The notes below the pieces were generated by a model, which did no database searches, was not told the origin of the DNA, and saw only the letters and a program-made list of their open reading frames with translations. The translations under genes were made by a program, and so were the position numbers. Shown here piece after piece: positions 17,935 through 27,977 of a stretch of 64,000 nt of DNA. Within the stretch, counting starts at the first letter, position 1; each line of letters starts with the position of its first letter. Source of the DNA: Rummeliibacillus sp963792445 (GTDB lineage Bacteria; Bacillota; Bacilli; Bacillales_A; Planococcaceae); NCBI GenBank assembly GCA_963792445.1, contig CAWBWO010000017.1, positions 248,001 through 312,000 of the forward strand. Reading direction: 5' to 3'.

Positions 17935-18633
17935 CTACATATATCCTTTCTCTTTTAAACTTATAAATTGATGATCACCAATTATGACGTGGTCTAATAG
18001 CTCTATTCCAATGATTAAACCAGCTTCTTGAAGACGATTTGTAACGTCAATATCTTCTGGGCTTGGAGATGGGTTGCCAGATGGATGATTATGGGCACAA
18101 ATAATCGAGGCAGCCGAGCGTTTTACAGCTTCACGAAAAATTTCACGAGGATGCACAATACTAGCGTTTAAGCTTCCGATAAAAATGGTTTGCTGATGGA
18201 TAATTTGGTTTTTGACATTCAAAAAGAGTGTCACAAAGTTTTCCTGCAATAAAGAGGACATATCCGGCATTAAAAACGTTGCGGCATCTTGAGGCGAACG
18301 AATTGTGAAACGTTCGTCCGTTCTTTTTTTACTTAAACGTCTTCCTAATTCAATCGATGCAAGTAACTGGATTGCCTTTGCTTCACCAATTCCTTTAATA
18401 TCCATTATTTCTTCGATTGTTGCATTCTTTAATTCGTGAAGCTGTTCAAAATGAGTTAATACACGATTAGCTAAATGTAGAACAGATTCTTGTTTTGTAC
18501 CAGTTCTAAGTAATATAGCGATTAACTCTTGATTTGATAAACTCTCAGCACCTTGACGTTTTAGCCGTTCTCTAGGTCTGTCATCATGATGCACTTCACT
18601 AAATCTTAGAGGCGTTTTTACATTAGTTGCCAT
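17935..18633 (-). CDS. radC: RadC family JAMM-domain protein
   Basis: 232 residues from the second ATG, which is 8 bp from GGGGGA. Helix-hairpin-helix (IMDIKGIGEAKAIQLLASIELGRRL) then the JAB1/MPN-type metal motif HNHPSGNPSPSPEDID. The function is uncertain despite the old DNA-repair name. Its start lies inside the 3' end of the maf-like gene. Confidence 0.95.
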   Translation of the reverse strand: MATNVKTPLRFSEVHHDDRPRERLKRQGAESLSNQELIAILLRTGTKQESVLHLANRVLTHFEQLHELKNATIEEIMDIKGIGEAKAIQLLASIELGRRLSKKRTDERFTIRSPQDAATFLMPDMSSLLQENFVTLFLNVKNQIIHQQTIFIGSLNASIVHPREIFREAVKRSAASIICAHNHPSGNPSPSPEDIDVTNRLQEAGLIIGIELLDHVIIGDHQFISLKEKGYM

Positions 18634-19234
18634 GGACATGCTCCCCCGTTTCTACCGTGATAATTTTCTTATCCATCAGAAAGGTTTTTAGCACATCTAG
18701 TGGTAGCCCAGCAACATTATATTTGCTTCCAATAATCGTCTTCACTAAATTTTGTCCAACTCCCATTATATTATAACCAACATCTTGTTCAAAAGGTTCC
18801 CCTGTTTCGACATATTGCTCAATTATTTTTTCTGATAATCGATGCATCATTACTTCAGACTGTACGACAAAGGATGAGAGTTGATTTTCATAGCGAATGC
18901 CAACTGCAGTTGTTACTTTATGTTTCTTATTTGACAATTTTTTAAGATACGATTTTGCTTCCATTCTTGTTCGTGGCAAACGCAAAATTAGCTCATTTAA
19001 ACTAACTACGCGTTTTACATTCATGTAGCATAGAGACTTGTGAGGAGCACGCATGCGTAAAAGCTTTACAACCACCGTACTGTTGGCAAATTCGAAGGGA
19101 TTTGTGGGTAATGCATAATCCATTGAGATATCTTGATGAATGACTGAAAAAGGTAGTTGTAATTTCCCTAATAATTCTTCACAATTTCCTAGTGGATTTA
19201 GTAGAATAATGTCCTTATTTAATCTTAGTGACAT
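18623..19234 (-). CDS. maf: Maf-like protein with eroded catalytic motifs
   Basis: 203 residues in one open frame. Fold landmarks of the Maf nucleotide pyrophosphatase align along the whole length (ELLGKLQLPFSVI; KSYLKKLSNKKHKVTTAVG; LSEKIIEQYVETGEPF; GSKYNVAGLPLDVL). Functional motifs are lost: SxxPRRxELL is NPLGNCEELL, GADTxV is VKRVVS, GKPxxxxEA is LPRTRMEA and KAGAYGIQG is QDVGYNIMG. Position between spoIIB and radC matches B. subtilis maf. A non-catalytic protein is inferred. A good AGGAGG precedes the start. Confidence 0.8.
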   Translation of the reverse strand: MSLRLNKDIILLNPLGNCEELLGKLQLPFSVIHQDISMDYALPTNPFEFANSTVVVKLLRMRAPHKSLCYMNVKRVVSLNELILRLPRTRMEAKSYLKKLSNKKHKVTTAVGIRYENQLSSFVVQSEVMMHRLSEKIIEQYVETGEPFEQDVGYNIMGVGQNLVKTIIGSKYNVAGLPLDVLKTFLMDKKIITVETGEHVHGN

Positions 19235-19302
19235 TTCATCAAACCTCCTTTTTAGTCATCATAATCGAAAAGTAAAAATTAGGGAAATTAGAAAAAATAA
19301 GC

Positions 19303-19346
19303 GAAATTCAATTTTGATAGCTTTTTACCTATCAAAATTGAATTTC
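19303..19346 (-). terminator. Long hairpin overlapping the spoIIB stop
   Basis: Perfect 18-bp stem (GAAATTCAATTTTGATAG and complement) with a short loop and a T-rich run on the minus strand. The spoIIB stop lies inside the upstream arm. Confidence 0.85.
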
Positions 19347-19970
19347 TAAGCAATCATTTTCTGCTGTGTAGTGTGCTAATAATTGTAATTTTACGATCTC
19401 TAGTTCATCTGAAACCTTTGTCATTGCTGCAACTTGAGTCCTCCAGTCAGTTGGCATATCAATCCCTGACTTAGCATTTTCAATATTTAATTTCGCCACT
19501 TTGCCACCTTCTAGCAATTGTGGTATACTTTTAAGCCCTTTTTCTTCGCAAGCTGCACCTGAGAGAGTAAACGGCTTTACAAAAGAGTCTTTCGTGACGA
19601 TTGACTTGATTTTGTTTTCATCGTTTCCTATAGCACTCCACAGATAGAATTGCTTTCCAGATTGGACAATAGCAACGTTTTCATATTCCGGATGCCCAGC
19701 AAGAAAATCTGAAGCTGCCTGAGAAGATGAATAGACCCCATATTGAACTGCGTAAAATTTCACAGATTTACTTTTACTTTCCGAAACCTTTTCCTGCGAT
19801 GTACTCACAGGTATTGGCTCATGAGTAGACTGCTGCTGTGCCCTCTTCTCAACAGTCTGCAAGATAAAGAAGAATAGTAATATACCTGCAGCGCCGATCA
19901 GTACGCCATGAATGACGGCAGCTAGCATAAAATCCGTTTGCTCTGTGTGTTTTTTTCTCTTAAATTTCAT
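19332..19970 (-). CDS. spoIIB: SPOR-domain membrane protein, SpoIIB-like
   Basis: 212 residues from the ATG after AGGGGTG. Basic N-terminus, one membrane helix (AAVIHGVLIGAAGILLFFFIL), then a SPOR-like domain (SVKFYAVQYGVYSSSQAASDFLAGHPEYENVAIVQSGK split over ~40 residues). SpoIIB localises septal peptidoglycan hydrolysis during engulfment. It lies between maf and comC exactly as spoIIB in B. subtilis; sequence resemblance alone is modest and it is shorter than the 332-residue B. subtilis protein. Confidence 0.75.
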   Translation of the reverse strand: MKFKRKKHTEQTDFMLAAVIHGVLIGAAGILLFFFILQTVEKRAQQQSTHEPIPVSTSQEKVSESKSKSVKFYAVQYGVYSSSQAASDFLAGHPEYENVAIVQSGKQFYLWSAIGNDENKIKSIVTKDSFVKPFTLSGAACEEKGLKSIPQLLEGGKVAKLNIENAKSGIDMPTDWRTQVAAMTKVSDELEIVKLQLLAHYTAENDCLEIQF

Positions 19971-20015
19971 GACATCACCCCTATTCAATACCCTAGCAGA
20001 ATAGATATAAAAAAA

Positions 20016-20038
20016 GACAAGACTGATGTCGCCTTGTC
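20016..20038 (-). terminator. comC terminator
   Basis: GACAAG / CTTGTC stem with an inner pairing, followed by TTTTTTT on the minus strand; 17 bp after the comC stop. Confidence 0.82.
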
Positions 20039-20054
20039 ATAAAAACTTTTCTAG

Positions 20055-20811
20055 CTAAACTAACAAATTTGTATACCATTCGAGTATCTCTTGCCCATAA
20101 AAGTACGTTAAGATACTGCCTAATGCAATCCATGGACCAAATGGAATGGGATGCTTACGTCCTTTTTTCTGCCAAATGAGTTGCAATACCCCCGCAAATA
20201 AGCCGATTACCGAGGAAATAAATAACGCTAATATCGTCAGTTTGAAACCAAGCACGAGCCCAATGACAAAAAATAGCTTGATATCTCCTCCACCCATCCC
20301 ACCTTTCGACAAAAAGGCAATGATGAATAAGATGCCAAATCCAATCACAGCACCAACAAACGCATCCCAAAAAGGATCAAGTGGTGACATGATTCGTCCG
20401 ATTAAAAGCACGATGGCAAACGGTAGTAGCACCTTATTTGGTATGAGCATATAAGCAATATCTGAAACCGTAATGATGACGAGTAGTGAAATAAATAGTA
20501 ATGCAACAGCTAATTCAAGTGTAAATCCAAATTGTATATAAGCAAAAGCAAATAAAATACCTGTTAGAAGTTCCATTAGTGGATAGAAAAAACCAATCTT
20601 CGCACCACAAGTACGACATTTACCACCTAAGAAAACATAAGAAAAGACCGGTACTAAATCAATTGCCGTTAATCTCCTATTGCACCTGTCACAATGCGAT
20701 GGTGGTGTAACAATCGATTCCCCTTTTGGCACACGTAATCCAACCACATTAAAAAAAGAACCAAATACTAAACCGATGATTGATAAAAAATACTATATAG
20801 ACAATTTCCAT
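20055..20811 (-). CDS. comC: Prepilin peptidase (ComC/PilD), one frameshift
   Basis: The N-terminal helix starts at the ATG preceded by GAGAGGG (20809-20811) and reads MEIVYIVFFI; about 9 codons later an extra A/T base near 20772-20785 shifts the frame, after which IGLVFGSFFNVVGLRVP continues into the long open frame. Zinc-type cysteines (HCDRCNRRL, CRTCGAKIG) and the catalytic aspartates (VSDIAYMLIPNK; GGGDIKLFFVIGL) are present. It cleaves and methylates type IV prepilins. It lies at the comC locus and probably serves both the pilus encoded here and the competence pseudopilus. Confidence 0.9.
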
Positions 20812-20838
20812 AATATAACCCTCTCTATCTCATATGAA

Positions 20839-20890
20839 CGGGCAGTATTCCCCTTGCCGCTTTAAAGGCAACTTATGGGGATACTGCCCG
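20839..20890. repeat. Nested inverted repeat between pilO and comC
   Basis: Outer arms CGGGCAGTAT / ATACTGCCCG plus CCCC/GGGG, enclosing an inner TTGCCGC..GGCAA hairpin. No T-run on the minus strand, so it is not a standard terminator. It may stabilise the pilO 3' end or attenuate comC expression. Confidence 0.7.
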
Positions 20891-20913
20891 ATTCTGAACT
20901 AATAATCAACTAA

Positions 20914-21749
20914 TTAATTACTAGTTTCCACTTGAGTCTTATTTTGATCATCCAATTGACCGACATAATAGAAGGTTGTAAGTTGAATTGTCGCTTGCAA
21001 TTGATCTTTGTTTGGATCAGTTGATGATGCTGCCACCTCTGTATTTGGGGTTGCATAAGATACAGCATCTATACGCATAATTCGAGGTAAAATCTCAATT
21101 TCCTCTAAAAACTGTTTAATTTCTTTTTTGTCAGTAGCAGCAACCGTTAAATTCATCGTTAATAGTTTCAATGAATCTGGCAAACTACTAGTGGCAATTG
21201 GTGAAACAGGTGCATTATTTTCTGTACCTGCTTGATTTTGTTGAGTTTGCCCAGATGTTGTTGCTTGTCCAGCATTTGTTGTCGTATTAGTTTTGTACTG
21301 TACGTATTTTGAGTAGCTGTTTGCGTAGGATCCGTTGTTTGGTTTTGATTCGTCACATTTGTTGCTTGTCCATTGGTAGGATCTGTATTGATTGTTTCTT
21401 TAACAACTGCATCATAGTTATTAAACGCAATATCAACTACATTTGTTTTACTGACAGATTCTACTTGTTCAATGGAATTGATTAAACTACTAAGCTCTCT
21501 ATTTGTAGGCACTTCCGTCTTTAATTCAGAATTACTTTTCTGACTTGCTTGTTGATTGGATTTCATGTTTTTTAACTGCTTTTTTGAATCCTTTATTTGC
21601 GACTGCATATCTGAAATTTGATATTGTAAAGAATTTTTTTCTTCTTTCATCGGAAGTAAGATATACATATACAATGCAAAACCTATCAAAAAGATTAAAA
21701 GCGCGATTAATAGGCCTGCTACTTTTTTGTTTTCTCCTAATGATTTCAT
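20914..21749 (-). CDS. pilO: Type IV pilus alignment protein PilO, one frameshift
   Basis: Upstream frame: a short cytoplasmic start, one membrane helix (KVAGLLIALLIFLIGFALYMYILL), a coiled coil, and SSLINSIEQVESVSKTNVVDIAFN. A missing base in an A-run near 21291-21296 moves the frame into a Thr/Gln/Asn linker and the C-terminal ferredoxin-like half (LPDSLKLLTMNLTVAATDKKEIKQFLEEI). Reconstructed length is about 278 residues. PilO partners PilN to align the pilus machine. Its start overlaps pilN by 4 bp. Confidence 0.82.
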
Positions 21750-22333
21750 GGTCGCTTCACCTCCGCTAATAGATTCGCTTGATTTAACGTTAGCTTAATG
21801 GAAGCGGTATAGCGTGGCACTAACAGATCACTAGGTGTAGCATCTTGATATTCTTTTTTATCTGGTTCAAATGAAGTAACAGATTCGACTTGGACATCTG
21901 TGTACAATGGATCTGTCAATAATTTTTGGACATACAGAGAGACACCATTTAATGTTTCAAAATCCACAGTAATCGTAACGCCTGCTTCACCATATGTAAT
22001 GTTCGTTAACTTTTCATAGGATTCTAAATGCCCTTCAATACTATCAATAACCGGAGTGACAGGATAAGATACGGATTCTACAAATTTAACAGATTGGTCA
22101 AACGAATCTTGTGATTGATTATTTACGCTTGTCATCTGTTTTTTGTAGTTTTCCATCTCACTTGATAGAGCTTGTTGCTGTGATTCGAGTGATGAAATAT
22201 TACTTTTCAACAAACCGTAATAAATACCAAATGCAATGAACATCAGTGCAATTAGAATTACGATAACCCATAGTGCAGGACTATTGGTTGCTCTTTTCTC
22301 GACCTTAGGTAAGAGGTTAATATCAGGAATCAT
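21746..22333 (-). CDS. pilN: Type IV pilus assembly protein PilN
   Basis: 195 residues. Cytoplasmic peptide IPDINLLPKVEKR (the PilN motif that binds PilM), one membrane helix (ALWVIVILIALMFIAFGIYYG), a coiled coil and a beta/alpha domain. Overlaps both pilM and pilO by 4 bp, giving a tight pilM-N-O operon. Confidence 0.9.
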   Translation of the reverse strand: MIPDINLLPKVEKRATNSPALWVIVILIALMFIAFGIYYGLLKSNISSLESQQQALSSEMENYKKQMTSVNNQSQDSFDQSVKFVESVSYPVTPVIDSIEGHLESYEKLTNITYGEAGVTITVDFETLNGVSLYVQKLLTDPLYTDVQVESVTSFEPDKKEYQDATPSDLLVPRYTASIKLTLNQANLLAEVKRP

Positions 22334-23316
22334 ACTTTCACAACCTCCTTCAAGGCTAAACTAACAAGGCCTGCCTGTGATGCTGTAAAACTTGGAAACT
22401 CTCGTGCCATCACTTGATCTGTAAGTGTATACACAGGTTGAGGAACGACTGTTTGTAGCATTCTTGATATATAGTCAAGTTCGGGAGAATCCCCCATCAC
22501 CACAATTTGGTCAACACCCTTTTCCCCTTTGTTAAGAGAAAAACGATAGAAATTGATAATTCGTTCGATTTCAGATAACGGCTCCATTAAAGCTGCTTGA
22601 TATTCGGAAATTTCATCTTTATAAAAATAATCAAAGCCATCCTCTGTATAACGCGTTTGCCATTTACTACGATCTGTTTCAATCGTTTGGAAACGTAGAA
22701 ACTCTACTTCGCCTTGTGAATAAATCACGAGCGATAACTCATTAATCGACCAGTTGGCGATAAGGTGTTGTGTTTTGGTAATTCAGGCATCAATTGCTTC
22801 ACTAAACGAATGATGAGAAATCACTTTAATATCCGCAACAGTTGGCGTTAAGCCAGCATCTGTTAATAAACCAACAACCTTCGTCACTTCATCCGCATTC
22901 GTAGCGAAAATCGTTGCCTTGCCATCACCTGGTTGCGCATCATATAGATCAATTAGTGGATTTTCAAAAGGCAGATGAATCGTCCGTCCAATCTCCATCT
23001 CCACATATTGTTTAATTTCATTGGAATCTACTAATTCTTGTGGATGTTCAATCGATTTCATCATGACCGTACTTTCAGGCACATAAAAGCTAACATTTTG
23101 ACCTTTTATGCCCCATTTCTTTACGTTGTCTTTCAACAACTCAAAGAACGCAAGCTCATCTTCAATAATCCCATCCACGACAATCCCTTCATCTAGTGGA
23201 ACGGTTTGTACCTTTGCATGTGCTAAATCGTTCAAACCCGACGTTAACACCTTGATCACAAAATCATTATATACAAGCGATACCTGTCGCTTCTTCTTCC
23301 CAAACAACATCATCAT
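22330..23316 (-). CDS. pilM: Type IV pilus actin-like protein PilM, two compensating indels
   Basis: N-terminal actin-fold half (SFYVPESTVMMKSIEHPQELVDSNEIKQYVEMEIGR) and C-terminal half (GVDQIVVMGDSPELDYISRMLQ). A TGA at 22783-22785 interrupts the frame, but the frame before and after it is the same. The short stretch in between makes sense in another frame (LMPELPKHNTL then IANWSINELSLVIYS), so one extra base near 22803-22812 and one missing base near 22756-22765 cancel out. Reconstructed protein is about 328 residues. Confidence 0.82.
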
Positions 23317-23449
23317 TCCTCCTACATGAAAGCTCTTTAATACTTCGGTGGAGAAAGCCAGTTGGTTTATGCAAATGCATAGTTTGATTGGCTTTCTTCA
23401 ACGAAAGATTAAAGGGAACAGCAGCTTGAGGGCTGCTGTATATAAATTA

Positions 23450-23938
23450 CTATTTATTACCCATTAACTTTGCTAAATCAGTTATCAGTATCACTATTTA
23501 TTAGCTGTTACTACATCAGTTTAGTAGTAAATTTAGTTAGTTTTAATATTAGCAAATCCTGTAATAGTTAATTAGTATATACAGTATGTTTTGATTACAG
23601 TAGTAGTATTTTATTAGCTATATCAGCTGTATCTATTTAATCCTTCAACTTATGCAGCTAAATCTGATCTACTATACAATGTTAATTCAGTATCTGTACT
23701 CCGTTTGTACAGTTGAGTTCCATGCTGTACAAGCACCATCTGATAATGCAATTTTTGCACCCGAAATAATTTGAGAAGCATCAGATAAAATTGCTTTATC
23801 ATTTGATTTATTAATAATATTTCCAATCGCTGGAATAGCAATCAAAGCAATAATTGCAATAATAACAATAACTGCTAAAAGTTCAATCAATGTCATACCT
23901 TTTTGATTTTTCATCAATTTTTTCATTTTCGTTTTCAT
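23450..23938 (-). pseudogene. pilA: Major type IV pilin PilA, heavily disrupted 3' half
   Basis: A strong AGGAGG precedes MKTKMKKLMKNQKG, and the class III signal is perfect: NQKG|MTLIELLAVIVIIAIIALIAIPAI. Homology then runs to SDASQIISGAKIALSDGAC. Downstream, to the probable stop at 23450, the sequence still shows pilin-like fragments (DIAN, TITGFANIKT, TDVVTANK) but spread over all three frames with many stops. Predicted full length is about 160 residues. Either a decaying gene or a badly sequenced AT-rich variable region. Confidence 0.75.
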
Positions 23939-24036
23939 TGTATTTCCTCCTTTTTTATATGTAGGCTCTTCGCCTTGTAAATCACTTACTTTATCGTTTT
24001 TCATCTCCTTTCACCCCCTCTCAAATAGAATTTTCG

Positions 24037-25242
24037 TTAAATTTGTTCATATAAGCTATACATAGGTAGCATAACTGCTGCCATGATGAAACCAACGATA
24101 CCTGCCAATAAAAGAATCATAATTGGCTCGATTAATGATTTTAGTGAGTCGACTGTGCGATCGACGTCATCTTCATAGAACTCCGCGATTTTTTGAAGCA
24201 TATAGTCAAGTGAACCGGTTTGTTCACCGATGGATACCATTTGTGTGACGAGTGGTGGGAATACCCAGCTTTGTTCTAAAGGTTGTGCGAGTGAACTCCC
24301 TTTTTCCAGTGAAAATTTTGATTTCTTCACGACATCTTCAATCACTGGATCACCAATAATTTTTTCCACGATCGTTAATGCGCTTAATATTGGAACAGAA
24401 CTACTAAACAATGTTGATAGCGTTCTTGTCATACGTGCAATGGCTGACTTTTGAAGTACTTTTCCGAAAATCGGCATCTTCAATAATGCATAATGTGTAT
24501 AGAAGTTGAATTTCGGATTGTTTTTATAGAGATATATAAATACGCCAATCACGACGATTGCTACTATTAAGAACATCCACCAAAGCTTTTTCAATGCATT
24601 ACTTAAAGCAAGAACCATTAATGTGATAGCTGGCAGTTTTGCGCCAAAGCTTGCAAAGTTCGCTGTGAATTGAGGCACTAACCATAGCAACATAAAAGCA
24701 GATACTAGAATGATTAAAATGACTAATACAATTGGATACATCATCGTTGACTGTATTTTCTTCTTCAATTTAAAAGATTTCTCGTAGCTAAACGCCATTC
24801 GATCTAATGTATCATCTAAGTTCCCTGTGGCTTCCCCAGCTTTCATCATGTTGATAATAAGTGGTGGAAAGATTTTAGGATGTTTTGCTGCTGCATCTGA
24901 GAAAGCAATCCCTGAGCGTAAATCTTCTTCTACTCCATTTAAAGCCTTTTTTAAACCTTTACTTGATGTCTGATCCGATAAAATATGCGTTGCTTCAACG
25001 ATGGAAATCCCTGCTCGGATCAATGTTGCAAATTGCCGACAATAGATAACAAAATCTTCGGTTTTAATCGCTTTTCCAATGACTAAATCCTTATGTAAGA
25101 TGCTCTTCGATTCGTCAAGTTGCCTTGGATTAATCCCTTTATCTCGAAGCTGTTTGACTGCTTGTTGTTTGGAATTCGCCTCAATGGTGCCTTTTTTCAT
25201 AGCACCTTGTATTGTCCGACCGCTAAAACGATATACTGTCAT
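24037..25242 (-). CDS. pilC: Type IV pilus inner membrane platform PilC
   Basis: 401 residues from ATG after AGGTGATTTCC. Two GspF domains (YCRQFATLIRAGISIVEATHIL and RMTRTLSTLFSSSVPILSALTIV) with three membrane segments and the ending IMLLLLAGIVGFIMAAVMLPMYSL. It couples PilB/PilT to the growing pilus. Overlaps the pilT 3' end. Intact. Confidence 0.95.
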   Translation of the reverse strand: MTVYRFSGRTIQGAMKKGTIEANSKQQAVKQLRDKGINPRQLDESKSILHKDLVIGKAIKTEDFVIYCRQFATLIRAGISIVEATHILSDQTSSKGLKKALNGVEEDLRSGIAFSDAAAKHPKIFPPLIINMMKAGEATGNLDDTLDRMAFSYEKSFKLKKKIQSTMMYPIVLVILIILVSAFMLLWLVPQFTANFASFGAKLPAITLMVLALSNALKKLWWMFLIVAIVVIGVFIYLYKNNPKFNFYTHYALLKMPIFGKVLQKSAIARMTRTLSTLFSSSVPILSALTIVEKIIGDPVIEDVVKKSKFSLEKGSSLAQPLEQSWVFPPLVTQMVSIGEQTGSLDYMLQKIAEFYEDDVDRTVDSLKSLIEPIMILLLAGIVGFIMAAVMLPMYSLYEQI

Positions 25243-26290
25243 GGAAATCACCTGCATTCATATAAACTTTTGCTGTTTCGAAATCGATTATTCTTTTCGC
25301 TAAAAGCTCTTGAATTGATTTATCAATCGTGTGCATTCCAAGTGCACGATTGGTTTGCATAATATTCGCTAGTTGATGAACCTTGTCGTTGCGGATTAAG
25401 TTTGCAACGGATGGTGTATGTACTAATACTTCTGTTGCCGCAATTCGTCCAGGCTTGTCTATTCGTTTAAACAAGCGTTGTGAAATAATTCCTTGCAATA
25501 CATTGGCCAATTGTATCCGAATCTGCCCTTGTTGATGTGGCGGGAAGACATCGATAATACGGTCAATCGTCGTTGGAGCACTACTTGTATGTAATGTCGC
25601 CATGACAAGATGTCCCGTTTCAGCAGCTGTAATCGCTGTAGAAATCGTCTCTAAATCTCGCATTTCCCCTACTAGAATAATATCTGGATCTTGACGTAGA
25701 GCTGCACGTAAGCCATTCGCAAAGCTTTTTGTATCAGAGCCTACTTCACGCTGGTTGACGATTGATTTGTTGTGCTTATGCAAATATTCAATCGGATCTT
25801 CAAGTGTGATAATATGTTTTGCTTGATTGGCATTAATATAATTAATCATTGCAGCAAGTGTCGTTGACTTACCTGAACCAGTAGGACCTGTTACAAGAAT
25901 AAGTCCTTGTGGTTTTTTGCATAAATCCTTTAATACTTCTGGCATGCCTAATTGTTCAATCGTCGGAATTTCTGCTGTGATTTTACGTGCTGCTAATGTG
26001 CAACTATTGCGCTGATGATAGGCGTTCATACGGAAACGACATCTGCCAGGAAGTGAATAGTTAAAATCCACTTCACCGTTTACTTTAAATTCTTCCATAC
26101 GATGTGGTGGTAATACATCACGAATCATTTGTTCTAAATCATCTGGTGTCAAGTTCTCTTCTCCATGTGGCAACAATTGACCATTAATCCGGTAATACGG
26201 GGGTACCCCTACTGTCGCATGCAAATCGGAAGCATTCATTTCATCCGCATAAGTTAGTAATTCTACGATTGACTTTGTCATTTCCTTCAC
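25223..26290 (-). CDS. pilT: Pilus retraction ATPase PilT
   Basis: 355 residues. Walker A VTGPTGSGKSTTLAAMI, Asp box and Walker B ALRQDPDIILVGEMRD, His box GHLVMATLHTSSA, and the PilT-specific AIRE-like C-terminal region (GMHTIDKSIQELLAKRIID). Presence of PilT means retraction, hence twitching motility or DNA uptake, is encoded. The start is GTG, or an ATG three codons later. Confidence 0.95.
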   Translation of the reverse strand: MKEMTKSIVELLTYADEMNASDLHATVGVPPYYRINGQLLPHGEENLTPDDLEQMIRDVLPPHRMEEFKVNGEVDFNYSLPGRCRFRMNAYHQRNSCTLAARKITAEIPTIEQLGMPEVLKDLCKKPQGLILVTGPTGSGKSTTLAAMINYINANQAKHIITLEDPIEYLHKHNKSIVNQREVGSDTKSFANGLRAALRQDPDIILVGEMRDLETISTAITAAETGHLVMATLHTSSAPTTIDRIIDVFPPHQQGQIRIQLANVLQGIISQRLFKRIDKPGRIAATEVLVHTPSVANLIRNDKVHQLANIMQTNRALGMHTIDKSIQELLAKRIIDFETAKVYMNAGDFHDSISF

Positions 26291-26293
26291 ATC

Positions 26294-27959
26294 CTAATCA
26301 TCTGTTGCCACACGTAATATTTCTTCCGTTGTGGTCAATCCATCTGCTACTTTTAAAAGTCCATCTTCCAGTAAAGTCAGGTAGCCATTGTTAAACATAT
26401 GTTTTTTGATTTCTGCTAAACTAGCTTTGTTTAAAATGAGTTCTTTTACTTCTTCGTCTACAACCAAAAGTTCATGAATGGCTAAGCGACCTCTATAGCC
26501 TGTATTGTTACATGATGGGCAGCCTCTTGCCTCTTTTGACATGAGAAATCGGTACATGATGCTTTCTAAAAATCTCAAATTCCTGATTTGATAAATCATA
26601 GTATTCACCACAATCTCTACAAACGCGACGAACTAACCGTTGTGCTACAATCCCAACTACTGAAGATGATAGCAAAAATGGTTCAATGCCCATATCAAAT
26701 AGACGAGAAATAGATTCAGCTGCACTATTGGTATGTAATGTACTCAATACTAAGTGACCTGTTAATGAGGCACGTGTTGCAATTTGTGCTGTTTCTAAAT
26801 CGCGGATTTCTCCAATCATGATAATATCTGGGTCTTGTCGCAAAATAGAGCGCAAACCAGTTGCAAAGGTTAAACCGATTTCTTCACGAACTTGTATTTG
26901 ATTGACACCATCAAGCTGATATTCAACAGGATCCTCTACCGTAATAATATTGACTTCTTCACTATTCAAATAAGTGAGTGCTGTTGACAATGTTGAAGAT
27001 TTGCCGGAACCCGTTGGACCTGTAAGGAGTACGATTCCATTAGGCTTATTGATCATCTCTTTAAAGTGCACTAAGTTATTTTCGGAAAAACCAAGTTTAT
27101 GAAGGTCGCCATTTGAGTTATTCAAATCTAAAATACGCATAACAACTTTCTCACCATAAACAGTTGGCAATGTTGACAATCGAATATCTACTGGATGCAG
27201 ATTAATATTTGCTTTAATCCGGCCATCTTGAGGTAAACGATTTTCTGTAATATTCAAATTCCCCATAATTTTGATACGTGCGATGATCATACTTTGCATG
27301 TTTTTAGGTAATGAGCGTTCTGTTCTTAAGACCCCATCAATCCGATAACGAATTCGCAAGTCTGTTTCTTGTGGGTCAAAGTGAATATCACTCGCTCTTT
27401 GCACCACTGCATTTGAGATGATTTGATTCACTAATTTAACGATGGGTGAATCATCATCGAACATTTCGATTTCTTCATTTTTCTCTGCAGGCATTAAATC
27501 ATTTAAAGCTGCATTCATTGTTTCTTGCAGATCATAATATTTACTAATCGCACGACGTAGATCATCTTTTGTCGCGATACACGTTTCAATTTGACAGCCT
27601 GTAGCCATACGAACTTCTTCAATCGCAAAATAATCCATTGGGTCAGCCATTGCGATAAGTAATTTGTTCTTTTCTCTTGTCAATGGCATAATCAGAGATT
27701 CTTTTGCAATTGCTTTCGGTAATAAATGAATAAGATCTGGATCAATGACAAACTGACTAATACTGATATGTTGAATTCCTAGTTGAATTTCAAGCACTTC
27801 GGTCAGCTGCTGCTCTGTTAGTAAATTTTCATTGATTAAAAAGTCACCTAATTTTTCACCTTTGGACTTATTTGTAAGTGCAAAGTCAAGCTGCTGTTCA
27901 GTAATGGCACCTGCTTCAACAAGTAAATCACCAAGTCTTCTTCTTGCAGTAATCCCCAT
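26294..27959 (-). CDS. pilB: Pilus extension ATPase PilB, one frameshift
   Basis: N-terminal MshEN domains (RRRLGDLLVEAGAITEQQLDFAL), Walker A LTGPTGSGKSSTLSTAL, ILRQDPDIIMIGEIRD, GHLVLSTLHTNSAAE and first zinc Cys pair (CRDCGEYY). One base too many near 26521-26534 shifts the frame between KHHVPISHVKRG and GCPSCNNTGYRGRLAIHELL, which holds the second Cys pair. Full protein about 555 residues. MshEN domains can bind c-di-GMP; a diguanylate cyclase lies nearby. Confidence 0.92.
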
Positions 27960-27977
27960 CGATTTCCTCCCCTTTCC

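Noticed and set aside
23450..23700. Reassigned TAA codon, since several TAA would lie in frame in pilA
   Set aside because: All other genes use TAA as normal stops, and the pilin region also has frame changes, so decay or error is simpler.
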